From Corylus avellana (lineage: Eukaryota > Streptophyta > Magnoliopsida > Fagales > Betulaceae): a stretch of DNA of 64,000 nt. The first letter of the stretch is position 1. Each line of letters starts with the position of its first letter. A program made the position numbers and the translations under genes. The notes beneath the pieces are model-generated. The model made no database searches. It was not told where the DNA came from and saw only the letters and a list, made by a program, of their open reading frames with translations. Location: the NCBI RefSeq assembly GCF_901000735.1, contig NC_081544.1, positions 27,708,095 to 27,772,094 on the forward strand, in the 5' to 3' direction. Positions 11,800 to 24,109 of this stretch are shown in pieces.

Positions 11800-12489
11800 A
11801 AGCAATACATGTGGGGAGATGGAGAGGTGCATTAATCTAATGTTATTTTGGGTTGGATTCTTTGAATGATTCATCAATACTGGAGAAGGAAACAAATCAA
11901 CAATGGAGGGGGATTTAAAGAAGGGGAAACTATTCTCGTTTGGCTATTTAATTAGGCTTATAAATTGAAGTAATCCTGACGAACGTTACAACTTACTGTG
12001 ATAAATGGTTGTAACAATTTTGGAAAGAAGTTGATGGCCTTTGTTTTCCAAGGTTAATTAGAATATTAATTAAGGTGCATCAAGTTTTGTTTTATATGTC
12101 AATTAAGAACGTTGGGGACATTAATTATAATTAGGAATAAGATTTATATGTTAAGCGAAATAGAGATGAATTATTTAAATTTTTTAAATGATAGGACAAT
12201 ATATTTACCATAAAAGTAACATATACACAGTAGGTCCGTAGGGTTGTGCAACGTCATCATATACTCTAACACTTGGAATAGTGAAAGTATTGATTAAATT
12301 ATTAAATTCATTTTTATTTTTTTTTTGTTACTTAAGCTTTTTTTATAAGTAGTGATTTAACATAGTATTAGAACAGATGTCATGAGTTTTAATCATTTAT
12401 CTATCATTCACATCCCATTTTAAGTAGATATTCTGTGTTAAATTAATATTTTTCTATTAGCTTAAGCTTGACCCTAAAACGTACTCTTA
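11800..12489. other. Intergenic, with a SINE-like fragment at 12331-12480
   Basis: No gene seen. On the minus strand 12331-12370 reads close to ATGTTAAATCACTACTTATAA followed by AAGCTTAAG, a word shared with 12725-12771 and 27753-27800. This resembles dispersed plant repeats with tRNA-like promoter boxes. Confidence 0.35.
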
Positions 12490-13486
12490 ATATACATCAT
12501 ATAATTCCACTTACTAATAAGATCATCCTAGGAGATTGGAATCAAATTAGCAAGATGGGTCTTTATTTCATTGCTTTTTCTATAGGAAGTTCCAAAGACT
12601 AGCCCTATAGTTAATGCTGAGCCAGCTTCAACGGCCATTAATCTAGAATCTAATGGATCCAAGCCTAAGGACACATACATTGGTAAGGGTAGCTGATAGA
12701 GTCAAGGTTCGATTCTAAAACCTTTGACTATAATACAATGTTAAATTACCAGTTATCCCAAAAACTTAAGTTGAGAAGAAGAGGTAAATTATTACCTTAA
12801 CAATCCTGACCGGGAATGGAATCGAGAAGAAACTGCGAGGGACAATCATTGTGTGTTCTAAGGATAGAGAAAAGGATTCAGGATCTTTACAACCATTATG
12901 TTCATGACATGTCCTTGATTTTGATTTTATAGCTGTCTTTGATTTTGTAATATGGTTTAGCCCGAGAATGAAATATTAAACAGTGGGGAAAAAAAAGATC
13001 TATTTTATTACATGCTTTTAATTTGATTATTGAACCATTGATCTTGTACTCAGCCCTTAGCAGTGCAACTCCTGTCTTCAACAGGTAGATCAATTAGATG
13101 GAGATCACTCCTCATAAGGCGAAAGTCACTAAATTGAACCCCCCTGATCCCCTTGCAGACATGTAAAAAAATAAATAAAAAAAATGCAACTCCTCTTCCG
13201 TATTGCTTTTCTCATATTCTATATTATGGCATGCTGCAACTCATAGTAAGTACTATACTTGGTATATACGTGGCAGCCAGAGTGGGCTATAACTTGGGGT
13301 AATGTGATCTTTCTACAAATTTAAGAGACATATATCATACAAATATAAAGTTATGGCATTGGCACCACAGAATTTATTATTAATAGTCATATATAATCAC
13401 AGAAACAAATAGCAAATAGCAAATAGAACCAAATACACTTGTGCAGACGGCCGAGTGCCTGTCTATGACAAAAAGCTCCACAGCAA

Positions 13487-13876
13487 TCAATCAGTTTGCC
13501 ATACTTCTTCTCTTGACCAATGAGAATTATCCAAGCTGAGATAGAATCCATCATCCTTTACCTGCCAATAGATATCCTTTTGAATCCCATCTCTACTGGG
13601 CTCAAACGCATGCCAGGAAGCAAAGTAATTTCCCCATTCAGCTTCGCAGAAATGTAAATCATTTTCTACTGCAGTAAACTGGTAAACGTCGCCCGCTTTC
13701 AGCGTGTGCTGTCCGAGATGCTTGCTTGTACGTTGCGACGAGCATTCAATCTTCACCGGTTCTGAGTTCGCCGGCAATTTGTCGGTGACATGAATGGTGG
13801 GAAACGCTGCAGATGCTAGCGTACTGATGAAAGTCGACGCAAGGACAAGGCACAGAAAGCGGCTCCAAGTTGTCAT
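13487..13876 (-). CDS. S-protein homologue (S1 family), copy 1
   Basis: The product is 129 residues. A signal peptide (MTTWSRFLCLVLASTFISTLASA) is likely cut after ASA near residue 23. The mature domain starts FPTIHVTDKL and keeps the family pattern: V-K-I-E-C, HLGQHTLKAGDVYQF, FCEAEWGNYFASWHAF, and the C-terminal WQVKDDGFYLSLDN with W near the end. Only two cysteines remain in the mature part, fewer than the usual four. It should be a small secreted protein; its partner is unknown. A TATA-like element lies 50 bases upstream of the ATG. No intron is needed, as is normal for the family. An identical copy is at 20360-20749. Confidence 0.88.
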   Translation of the reverse strand: MTTWSRFLCLVLASTFISTLASAAFPTIHVTDKLPANSEPVKIECSSQRTSKHLGQHTLKAGDVYQFTAVENDLHFCEAEWGNYFASWHAFEPSRDGIQKDIYWQVKDDGFYLSLDNSHWSREEVWQTD

Positions 13877-13925
13877 TTCTGTGAATATTATGGTGGCTCC
13901 TGTGAATTAATGTGCATGAAACATG

Positions 13926-13933
13926 TATAAATA
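13926..13933 (-). promoter_or_regulatory. TATA-like element of the SPH gene
   Basis: TATTTATA on the minus strand, 50 bases before the ATG at 13876. Repeated at 20799-20806 in the second copy. Confidence 0.5.
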
Positions 13934-14606
13934 TGTCAGTGTCGACTAAAAATACCTTAATCTAAACACCCAAAAATAGATTATCTCCTCAGATATAGCA
14001 TTAAAAGCCTCTTGTCCCCAAAGGGTATTAAAGTTCTTTGAACATAGCGTTAGAAGGTTGAAGGTTCCTAAGAGAAAGAGAGATCATCATTAAAAATAGT
14101 ATTTTTCTAAAAATGATGAAACAAAATCATTAACTATTATTATAAGTCAGGGACTCAGGCTGTAATATGCCTTAAATATATTTTGTTATTTCGCCACGGT
14201 CATAGTGAATTAAGAAAAAAAAAAAAAAAAAGAAAGAAAAGTAAAAGGTTCTTGACCTTCAATATTTGCTTCCCATACCAAGAAGAAAATTTTATTTTGA
14301 TTTTAGTGTCTATTAATTATGAAACGAGAAGAATGCTTTTAAATAATTTTTTTTTCTTTTCAATATTTTCATTATCTACAAGAAAAATTTATTATATTAT
14401 TTTATATAAAAACAAAAAAAAAAAACAGAAGACCTCATTTAGACTGTTTAACTTAAGTTCCGCCAATTGACCACATTGAAACACAAATGTTGGTTATAAA
14501 TTACTAATTATGTGATACTAGTTGGAGAAAATTATAGATAATCAAATATATCGGGAAAAGTGGAGGATCAATTGACCAGATTGAAACACAAATTTTTAAA
14601 AGATAA

Positions 14607-15060
14607 GGGGAAAATGCATTTTACCTCCTGAACTATTCACCTATTTGTACTTTGACCTCAAATGTTTAAAAAGTGATACTTAACTCTCAAACTTCCAAAT
14701 TATTGCAATTTGACCATTCTGACTTTTTTTTTCTTCCTAAAATACCCACATCCCAAGTTTTTTTAAAAAAAATTAAAAAATTAAGGGGTGGCCGGCCACC
14801 CCAGACTGGACACCCCTTAATTTTAATTTTTATTTTTTTAAAACTTGGGATGGGGGCCGGCTACCCCAGACTGAACACCCCTTAATTTTTATTTTTTTAA
14901 ACTTGAGATAGGGGCATTTTAGAAAAAAAAAAAAAAAAATCAGAATGGTCGAATTGCAACAATTTGAAACTTTGGGAGGGGATCAAGTGTCACTTTTTAA
15001 ATATTGGAGGTCAAAGTGCAAATGAATGGATAGTTCATGGGATAAAATGTATTTTTTCCA
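14607..15060. mobile_element. Long-arm foldback MITE, copy 1
   Basis: The left half (from GGGGAAAATGCATTTTACC) and the reverse complement of the right half (from TGGAAAAAATACATTTTATC) align over about 190 bases with scattered mismatches. The centre holds two direct repeats of about 85 bases around GGCCGGCCACCCC and GGCCGGCTACCCC. No ORF. Elements of the same layout occur at 41438 and 50069. Confidence 0.8.
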
Positions 15061-15898
15061 AAAGATAATTAACAATTTTAATTTAATAATGCATATATAG
15101 AAATTATTGAGGCTAATTAGCTTTTTGGGAGACAAACTAAAGCACTTCCCTATTTTTATCGGACCGTGATATAGAACACGCTATAAAATTATTTTCTTTT
15201 ATTTTATTTTTAATTATAAAAAAAATAAAATAAAATAAAAAATAAAAAATTTACAGTGCTGTTTTACTTCACCCATTTTTATCACTATATAGATATAATT
15301 AACTACTCCCTTACCAAATTTCTATTGGATTGTCCTGCATGACGTGTCCCGGTGTTTGTGCAGTCTGCCTTTAATTCTAAGACAAAGCGTACGTAGCAAT
15401 CTCTTCTGAAAAATAATAATGAAAAAAAAGGAATAAAATAAAATAAAAAGTGACGTACCAGTTAGTTCTAAGACAAAGTATGGCATATTTTCAGGGCTTG
15501 TGTTTGTCGATTTTCGAAGTATACCTTATTATTGGTCGACAAAGGATGGAAAGAGAAATGATTATCAAATCCTTATTATTGGTAATCAAATCATAATTGA
15601 TTACCCTATTTTTATTTGTAGTGTGTTCCCCTATTTTATTTTCCCTATAAGTAGGAATTTGTATTGTAAAATCAATCAAATAAATAAGAATATAATATTT
15701 AATAAATTATTTTGGAGCCCTATGTTGAGTAGGGTTGCATGCTTAACAAGCCCAATCCACATGGCCAGGGTAAGTTATTGGAGCCCTAAGTTGATCGGGA
15801 TTGTACTCTCTAAATGTTCTAATTGAATGAAAATTGTTCATTAGACACTAGTCTTGACTCCGAGAAAGGAATTAGCACAATTAAATAATTATTTCAAT
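15061..15898. other. Intergenic; nothing recognised
   Basis: AT-rich. The ORFs on both strands near 15500-15800 overlap each other and resemble no family I know. The change from identical to diverged duplicate sequence falls here, at 15740. Confidence 0.5.
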
Positions 15899-16135
15899 AC
15901 ACACTACAAAAATCGACATTTTTTTTTACCAGCCATTTCTGACGTGTCAATGGCACTGACACATCAAAAAACTCTTCTGACGTGTCCTTTTTGACTTGTC
16001 TCAACGGTTAAAAGGGTGGGTGTCAAAAAATTCAAGTTTTGAACGTGGCATTTTCACCACGTCAAAATTTTTTGACATGTCACACCGTTTGTCACGTCAA
16101 ATATATATATATTTTCTGAATTATTCGAGTTTATA

Positions 16136-16660
16136 CCTAGATTTACGTATTAACTTGATATCTAATACATTAAATATCCAATATCCAATACATTCAATTC
16201 AATTCAATCAAATATCTACATTTACATTATCCAATACATTCAATTCAATCCAATATCTACATTTAAATTATCCAATACATTCAATTCAATTCAATTCAAT
16301 TCAATCCAATTTCTACATTTACATCCAATTAATCCAATACATCCAACAACATCTCCAAGACATCCAACAACATCTCCAATACATCCAATACATCAAATAC
16401 ATTCAATTAATCCAATACATCAAACATATCCAATACATCCAATTAATCAAATACATCAAACATATTATACAACCTCATTTCAAACATATCCAATACATCC
16501 AATTAATACAATACATCAAACATATCAAACCCCATTACATCAAACATATCCAATACATTCAACCCAATACACATATAAAATTCAAATTCAATTTGCATAT
16601 ACATCCAATACATATGAAATTCCAACACAAATTAATTAAACAAAATCCCTAACACATATA
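16136..16660. repeat. Subterminal tandem-repeat zone of the CACTA element
   Basis: Irregular repeats of short words such as CCAATACATCCAATTAAT, CAAACATAT and CAATTCAATTCAAT. The repeats keep one long frame open, but its product is only repeat-derived I, Q, H and Y residues and is not a gene. The diverged counterpart is at about 23075-23570. Confidence 0.85.
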
Positions 16661-17189
16661 CTACGTTCCAACACAACACAAAACAAAACAAATATATACA
16701 TCAAAAATACGTTCCAACACTACAAATATCTACATGAAAATACGTTCCAATATAACACAAAACAAATATACAATCAAACTATCTCTGTTCCAACTACTCT
16801 CAACAAACATATAGCAAACTATATGTTTGTTATACATAGTAACAAAATATATATAGAAACAACTACATCAACAAATAGTAACAAAATATATATACAAACA
16901 GCAATGAGAAATCACGTGCTCAGTCCAAGTCAACATAGTCATTCCCAATGCCTAACCGGCATCACTTGTAAATGAGTTGTGAACTAATGATAATCAATAA
17001 AAAAAATCCAAAACACAGATATACAGTGCTGCAAATATACATTAATTCTAAAATGAACCACGGGAAAAATGCGTTGCTAACTGAGAATTTTGTGGAGACA
17101 CAATTCTAACAGTTAAAGTGATCGATGCGGGTTATAGTCATGTTAACCAAAGAATAACAAAAACAACACAAATATAGCATTACCTCTGT

Positions 17190-17859
17190 CGGGCGCGGAT
17201 CCAGATGTCGACGCGAACATGGCCTCAAGCTGACGAAAACGGGCCTCAAAGATGGCATCTTTCTCTACTATCTGAGCATTTTGTTCTTCAATCTATTTTG
17301 ACATCTCATCCATTGCACGTCTTTGTTGTGTCCACTCCTCTTCAAGTTTTCTAATCCTATTCGTTATCTGTGAGAACGAAGAGTTCTCAGGATTCTGAGA
17401 CTGTGCCTGAAACGGTATATAGTACGAATGTATGCTGCCCCGCACCGGTAGAACATTCGGACTCCCCTGTCGGACCCTGCCAGCGTACTCAGGCGTATTT
17501 CCGTGCGCCTGAGCATACGTCATTCGATGTCCACCGTACCATCCCTTCAGTCATGCTAGACATCAATGCGGGGTTAGTGGGTATCAATTGTTTCATCTTC
17601 TCCTGTACGTTAAATAACAAGTTAGTATCTTATATAAAGAAGGTTAATCATAAATAATTTATCAAAATATATATCGGTGAGTACTTACACATCTCTCCCT
17701 GACCACTTCATTTGAATAGTCACCATCCTTCTTCGTGTGTGTCGAGATGTAAGCTTGCGCTCGAGTCGGAGTATTGCCCAAAGATAAGGTCTGCATAAAA
17801 AAATAATAATAATAAAAAAAAATCATAAAAAAAAATAAACATAAACATATGGTTAGATA

Positions 17860-17895
<36 letters not shown>

Positions 17896-18115
17896 AAATA
17901 AGATAAATACATCTTCATGTGTCATCCTAGCAAAGCTCATTGACCCGGTGCAGTGAGGTGTGTTGTTTTTTGCTCACAATGCCTTCATGTAGGCAGCATA
18001 CTCCTACACAAATATCATTTTTAATATGTCAACTCTAACACAATTATAATTAATGAAATTACACTCGTGACCTACCTGATTCTTCGGGTCGCACCATTTA
18101 TCCAACATGAATCTA
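17190..18115 (-). pseudogene. CACTA second ORF (Transposase_24 / TNPA-like) remnant, copy 1
   Basis: Pieces read in order on the minus strand: KWCDPKNQ (18070-18115, ending at a GT donor), EYAAYMKAL with a stop and then NNTPHCTGSMSFARMTHED (~17915-18003), LSLGNTPTRAQAYISTHTKK (~17700-17790), then [20 protein letters not shown] with a coiled RKLEEEWTQQRRAMDEM stretch (17293-17523) and a FEARFRQLEAMFAS tail near 17220. This matches the short ORF of plant CACTA elements, whose product binds subterminal repeats. Stops inside exons mark it as decayed. Confidence 0.72.
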
Positions 18116-18833
18116 AATCCTTATTGTTTTTCCAGAATAACATACAATCATTACGACACGCCGGGATCTTCTTATACCAGAGGCCCATGTCCCTTAAAAA
18201 CTTTTTCGCATCATATGTATTAACCGGCAAAGCTTCATCACTTGTAGGTAGCAACTGATTGATGAACTCAAGAAAATATGAGAATATCGCGTTACTAAGT
18301 CTGCCAACACACTTCAAGTTGTACAAATGTACAGTAGCACTAAGCTTGCTATGTTTGGTCCCATCATGAAGTGACTTCTCTGCCTTCTTAAGCAAGTTGT
18401 AGTACTTTAGTACGTCACTTTCAGCGGCTTCTTCATTCCCCTACACCACCACTTCAAGTTCACAATTGTCTTCCATGATATCTTGCATGCAGAATAGATC
18501 ACGCAACATTGTGTGCATGTTTTCACCTTATTCTGTGCTTATACTTGCATCTATGATCGTGGTAGTCGAATTAGAGATTGCAACAGGATACCATACAGGC
18601 TTCTCACCGTAATAATACCAGTTTCTGTATGCAGTCATTATTCCTTTACCCCCTGTCAAGTGGGCAAATACGAAACCTGGTGGGTGACGCTGCTTATTAC
18701 AACACGCCTTATAGGGGCAGTGAATTTTTCCATCAGAGATTGTACAGTTTATAATTGCGAAGTCCACGAATAATCTACACCCATCTCTATATTCTCTCGT
18801 ACCTGTAGACTTTGTCATCCAACTCTTATCCAT
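18072..18833 (-). pseudogene. CACTA transposase N-terminus (Transpos_assoc plus start of tnp2), copy 1
   Basis: It starts MDKSWMTKSTGTREYRDG and continues to a zinc-like KIHCPYKACCNKQRH motif, the transposase-associated domain. After a stop (18528) and another about 100 bases on, the frame reads KLSATVHLYNLKCVGRLSNA, LLPTSDEALPVNTYDAKKFL and KIPACRNDCMLFWKNN, the beginning of the tnp2 transposase family. It then runs directly into the second-ORF remnant at KWCDPKNQ. All of the DDE catalytic region is missing. Confidence 0.83.
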
Positions 18834-19262
18834 AATTTTAATTACTGGAACCCTAATTGAATAAAATAAATTTAGGTTAGTTAGTTAGTTGTTATTTTTT
18901 TTAGTGTATTTCTTTAATTACATCGTTTCAATTTTTTGTTTATTTTTAACAAATAAACACATACATTTAGTTTTAATTATAACATCTACATAATCTAAAT
19001 TTACAAAACCTAAACAAAATTAAGGTCCAAATTTAAATGCATTTGTTATACATGGGGACCCTAGATAAAATAGATCTAGCTATCTAGCTAGGTTATTTGT
19101 TGTATTTTTTATTTATTTTTTATTTATTTTTTTTCGTTTTTTATGACATAATCTAAATTTGTAAGGCCTAAATGAATTTTTTATATATGAGGACCCTAGA
19201 TAAAATAGATCTAGCTAGCTAGGTTATTTGTTGTTGTTGTTGTTGTTTTTTTTTTTTTTTTT

Positions 19263-19362
19263 NNNNNNNNNNNNNNNNNNNNNNNNNNNNNNNNNNNNNN
19301 NNNNNNNNNNNNNNNNNNNNNNNNNNNNNNNNNNNNNNNNNNNNNNNNNNNNNNNNNNNNNN
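19263..19362. other. Assembly gap, 100 N
   Basis: Exactly 100 N. Sequence before it ends in a T run inside the CACTA element; sequence after it restarts at the equivalent of 12490. Confidence 0.99.
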
Positions 19363-20359
19363 ATATACATCATATAATTCCACTTACTAATAAGATCATC
19401 CTAGGAGATTGGAATCAAATTAGCAAGATGGGTCTTTATTTCATTGCTTTTTCTATAGGAAGTTCCAAAGACTAGCCCTATAGTTAATGCTGAGCCAGCT
19501 TCAACGGCCATTAATCTAGAATCTAATGGATCCAAGCCTAAGGACACATACATTGGTAAGGGTAGCTGATAGAGTCAAGGTTCGATTCTAAAACCTTTGA
19601 CTATAATACAATGTTAAATTACCAGTTATCCCAAAAACTTAAGTTGAGAAGAAGAGGTAAATTATTACCTTAACAATCCTGACCGGGAATGGAATCGAGA
19701 AGAAACTGCGAGGGACAATCATTGTGTGTTCTAAGGATAGAGAAAAGGATTCAGGATCTTTACAACCATTATGTTCATGACATGTCCTTGATTTTGATTT
19801 TATAGCTGTCTTTGATTTTGTAATATGGTTTAGCCCGAGAATGAAATATTAAACAGTGGGGAAAAAAAAGATCTATTTTATTACATGCTTTTAATTTGAT
19901 TATTGAACCATTGATCTTGTACTCAGCCCTTAGCAGTGCAACTCCTGTCTTCAACAGGTAGATCAATTAGATGGAGATCACTCCTCATAAGGCGAAAGTC
20001 ACTAAATTGAACCCCCCTGATCCCCTTGCAGACATGTAAAAAAATAAATAAAAAAAATGCAACTCCTCTTCCGTATTGCTTTTCTCATATTCTATATTAT
20101 GGCATGCTGCAACTCATAGTAAGTACTATACTTGGTATATACGTGGCAGCCAGAGTGGGCTATAACTTGGGGTAATGTGATCTTTCTACAAATTTAAGAG
20201 ACATATATCATACAAATATAAAGTTATGGCATTGGCACCACAGAATTTATTATTAATAGTCATATATAATCACAGAAACAAATAGCAAATAGCAAATAGA
20301 ACCAAATACACTTGTGCAGACGGCCGAGTGCCTGTCTATGACAAAAAGCTCCACAGCAA

Positions 20360-20749
20360 TCAATCAGTTTGCCATACTTCTTCTCTTGACCAATGAGAAT
20401 TATCCAAGCTGAGATAGAATCCATCATCCTTTACCTGCCAATAGATATCCTTTTGAATCCCATCTCTACTGGGCTCAAACGCATGCCAGGAAGCAAAGTA
20501 ATTTCCCCATTCAGCTTCGCAGAAATGTAAATCATTTTCTACTGCAGTAAACTGGTAAACGTCGCCCGCTTTCAGCGTGTGCTGTCCGAGATGCTTGCTT
20601 GTACGTTGCGACGAGCATTCAATCTTCACCGGTTCTGAGTTCGCCGGCAATTTGTCGGTGACATGAATGGTGGGAAACGCTGCAGATGCTAGCGTACTGA
20701 TGAAAGTCGACGCAAGGACAAGGCACAGAAAGCGGCTCCAAGTTGTCAT
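20360..20749 (-). CDS. S-protein homologue (S1 family), copy 2
   Basis: The 129-residue product is identical to that of 13487-13876: same signal peptide, same two mature cysteines, same WQVKDDGFYLSLDN end and the same flanks, including the TATA-like element. A real tandem gene pair this similar would be very young. A second haplotype placed in line by the assembler would look the same, and the gap position favours that reading. Confidence 0.8.
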   Translation of the reverse strand: MTTWSRFLCLVLASTFISTLASAAFPTIHVTDKLPANSEPVKIECSSQRTSKHLGQHTLKAGDVYQFTAVENDLHFCEAEWGNYFASWHAFEPSRDGIQKDIYWQVKDDGFYLSLDNSHWSREEVWQTD

Positions 20750-21479
20750 TTCTGTGAATATTATGGTGGCTCCTGTGAATTAATGTGCATGAAACATGTA
20801 TAAATATGTCAGTGTCGACTAAAAATACCTTAATCTAAACACCCAAAAATAGATTATCTCCTCAGATATAGCATTAAAAGCCTCTTGTCCCCAAAGGGTA
20901 TTAAAGTTCTTTGAACATAGCGTTAGAAGGTTGAAGGTTCCTAAGAGAAAGAGAGATCATCATTAAAAATAGTATTTTTCTAAAAATGATGAAACAAAAT
21001 CATTAACTATTATTATAAGTCAGGGACTCAGGCTGTAATATGCCTTAAATATATTTTGTTATTTCGCCACGGTCATAGTGAATTAAGAAAAAAAAAAAAA
21101 AAAAGAAAGAAAAGTAAAAGGTTCTTGACCTTCAATATTTGCTTCCCATACCAAGAAGAAAATTTTATTTTGATTTTAGTGTCTATTAATTATGAAACGA
21201 GAAGAATGCTTTTAAATAATTTTTTTTTCTTTTCAATATTTTCATTATCTACAAGAAAAATTTATTATATTATTTTATATAAAAACAAAAAAAAAAAACA
21301 GAAGACCTCATTTAGACTGTTTAACTTAAGTTCCGCCAATTGACCACATTGAAACACAAATGTTGGTTATAAATTACTAATTATGTGATACTAGTTGGAG
21401 AAAATTATAGATAATCAAATATATCGGGAAAAGTGGAGGATCAATTGACCAGATTGAAACACAAATTTTTAAAAGATAA

Positions 21480-21933
21480 GGGGAAAATGCATTTTACCTC
21501 CTGAACTATTCACCTATTTGTACTTTGACCTCAAATGTTTAAAAAGTGATACTTAACTCTCAAACTTCCAAATTATTGCAATTTGACCATTCTGACTTTT
21601 TTTTTCTTCCTAAAATACCCACATCCCAAGTTTTTTTAAAAAAAATTAAAAAATTAAGGGGTGGCCGGCCACCCCAGACTGGACACCCCTTAATTTTAAT
21701 TTTTATTTTTTTAAAACTTGGGATGGGGGCCGGCTACCCCAGACTGAACACCCCTTAATTTTTATTTTTTTAAACTTGAGATAGGGGCATTTTAGAAAAA
21801 AAAAAAAAAAAATCAGAATGGTCGAATTGCAACAATTTGAAACTTTGGGAGGGGATCAAGTGTCACTTTTTAAATATTGGAGGTCAAAGTGCAAATGAAT
21901 GGATAGTTCATGGGATAAAATGTATTTTTTCCA
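21480..21933. mobile_element. Long-arm foldback MITE, copy 2
   Basis: Copy of 14607-15060 within segmental duplication 1, with the same arms and the same GC-rich centre. Confidence 0.8.
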
Positions 21934-24109
21934 AAAGATAATTAACAATTTTAATTTAATAATGCATATATAGAAATTATTGAGGCTAATTAGCTTTTTG
22001 GGAGACAAACTAAAGCACTTCCCTATTTTTATCGGACCGTGATATAGAACACGCTATAAAATTATTTTCTTTTATTTTATTTTTAATTATAAAAAAAATA
22101 AAATAAAATAAAAAATAAAAAATTTACAGTGCTGTTTTACTTCACCCATTTTTATCACTATATAGATATAATTAACTACTCCCTTACCAAATTTCTATTG
22201 GATTGTCCTGCATGACGTGTCCCGGTGTTTGTGCAGTCTGCCTTTAATTCTAAGACAAAGCGTACGTAGCAATCTCTTCTGAAAAATAATAATGAAAAAA
22301 AAGGAATAAAATAAAATAAAAAGTGACGTACCAGTTAGTTCTAAGACAAAGTATGGCATATTTTCAGGGCTTGTGTTTGTCGATTTTCGAAGTATACCTT
22401 ATTATTGGTCGACAAAGGATGGAAAGAGAAATGATTATCAAATCCTTATTATTGGTAATCAAATCATAATTGATTACCCTATTTTTATTTGTAGTGTGTT
22501 CCCCTATTTTATTTTCCCTATAAGTAGGAATTTGTATTGTAAAATCAATCAAATAAATAAGAATATAATATTTAATAAATTATTTTGGAGCCCTATGTTG
22601 AGTAGGGTTGCACGCTTAACAAGCCCAAACCACATGGCCGGGGTAAGTTATTGGAGCCTTAAGTTGATTGGGATTGTACTCTCGAAATGTTCTAATTGAA
22701 TGAAAATTGTTCATTAGACACTAGTCCTGACTCCGAGAAAGGAAGTAGCACAATTAAATAATTATTTCAATACATACTACAAAAATTGACATTTTTTTTT
22801 ACCAGCCATTTCTGACGTGTCAATGGCACTGGCACATAAAAAAACTCTTATGACGTGTCCTTTTTGACGTGTCTCAACGGTTAAAAGGGTGGGTGTCAAA
22901 AAATCCAAGTTTTTGACGTGACATTTTCACCACATCAAAAAAAATTTGACGTGGTAAATTCACCACGTCAAAAATTTTTGACATGTCACACCGTTTGACA
23001 CGTCAATATATATATTTTAAAATTTATATATTTTCTTAATTATTCGAGTTTATACCTAGATTTACGTATTAACTTGATATCCAATACATTCAATTCAATT
23101 CAATCCAATATCTACATTTACATTATCCAATACATTCAATTCAATCCAATATCTACATTTAAATTATCCAATACATTCAATTCAATTCAATTCAATTCAA
23201 TATCTACATTTAAATTATCCAATTAATCCAATACATCCAACATCTCCAATACATCCAATACATCAAATACATCCAATTAATCCAATACATCCAACAACAT
23301 CTCCAATACATCCAATTAATCCAATACATCAAACATATCCAATACATCCAATTAATCAAATACATCAAACATATTATACAACCTCATTTCAAACATATCC
23401 AATACATCCAATTAATACAATACATCAAACATATCCAACCCCATTTCAAACATATCAAATACATCCAATTAATCTAATACATCAAACATATCAAATACAT
23501 CCAACCTAATACACATATAAAATTTCAATTCAATTTCCATATACATCCAATACATATGAAATTCCAACACAAATTAATTAAACAAAATTCTAACACATAT
23601 ACTACGTTCCAACACAACACAAAACAAAACAAATATATACATCGAAAATACGTTCCAACACAACACAAAACAAATATACAATCAAACTATCTCTGTTCCA
23701 ACTACTCTCAACAAACATATAGCAAACTATATGTTTGTTATACATAGTAATAAAATATATATAGAAACAAATACATCAACAAATAGTAACAAAATATATA
23801 TACGAATAGCGATGAGAAACCACGTGCTCAGTCCAAGTCAACATAGTCATCCCCAATGCCTAACCGGCATTACCTGCAAATGAGTTCTAAACCAATGATA
23901 ATTAATAAAAAAAAATTCAAAACATAGATATACAGTGATGCAAATATACGTTAGTTCTAAAATGAACCACAAGAACAATGCATTGCTAACTGAGAATTTT
24001 GTGGAGACACAATTCTAACAGTTAAAGTGATCGATGCGGGTTATAGTCATGTTTACCGAAGAATAACAAAAACAACACAAATATAGCATTACCTCTGTCG
24101 GGCACGGAT

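Larger units (their letters stand above)
12490..19262. repeat. Segmental duplication 1, copy 1
   Basis: This block reappears at 19363-26160 with an offset of 6873 bases. By eye the two copies match base for base from 12490 to 15739, including whole ORFs. From 15740 on they differ at several percent with indels. Copy 1 runs into a 100-N gap in a T run. It carries one SPH gene, one foldback element and one CACTA element. Confidence 0.93.
15902..19262 (-). mobile_element. CACTA (En/Spm) transposon derivative, copy 1, cut by the gap
   Basis: The left terminus reads CACTACAAAAATCGAC and is preceded by ACA (15899-15901). The matching right terminus, ending in GTAGTG and followed by ACA, survives only after the second gap at 26287. 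Inside are ACGT-core repeats, a 0.5 kb tandem-repeat zone, a Transposase_24-like region and an N-terminal tnp2-type transposase region, all on the minus strand. The catalytic core of the transposase is absent, so it is non-autonomous. Confidence 0.87.

Noticed and set aside
12690..12725. tRNA-like GGTTCGATTCT box
   Set aside because: No cloverleaf can be drawn around it; more likely a SINE-type repeat than a tRNA gene.
15996..16652. 218-codon ORF rich in I, Q, H and Y
   Set aside because: Kept open by short tandem repeats in the CACTA end; its diverged copy near 23.1-23.6 kb does not keep the frame.
16136..16660. Possible CRISPR-like array
   Set aside because: Repeats are short, irregular, without regular unique spacers, and in plant DNA inside a transposon.
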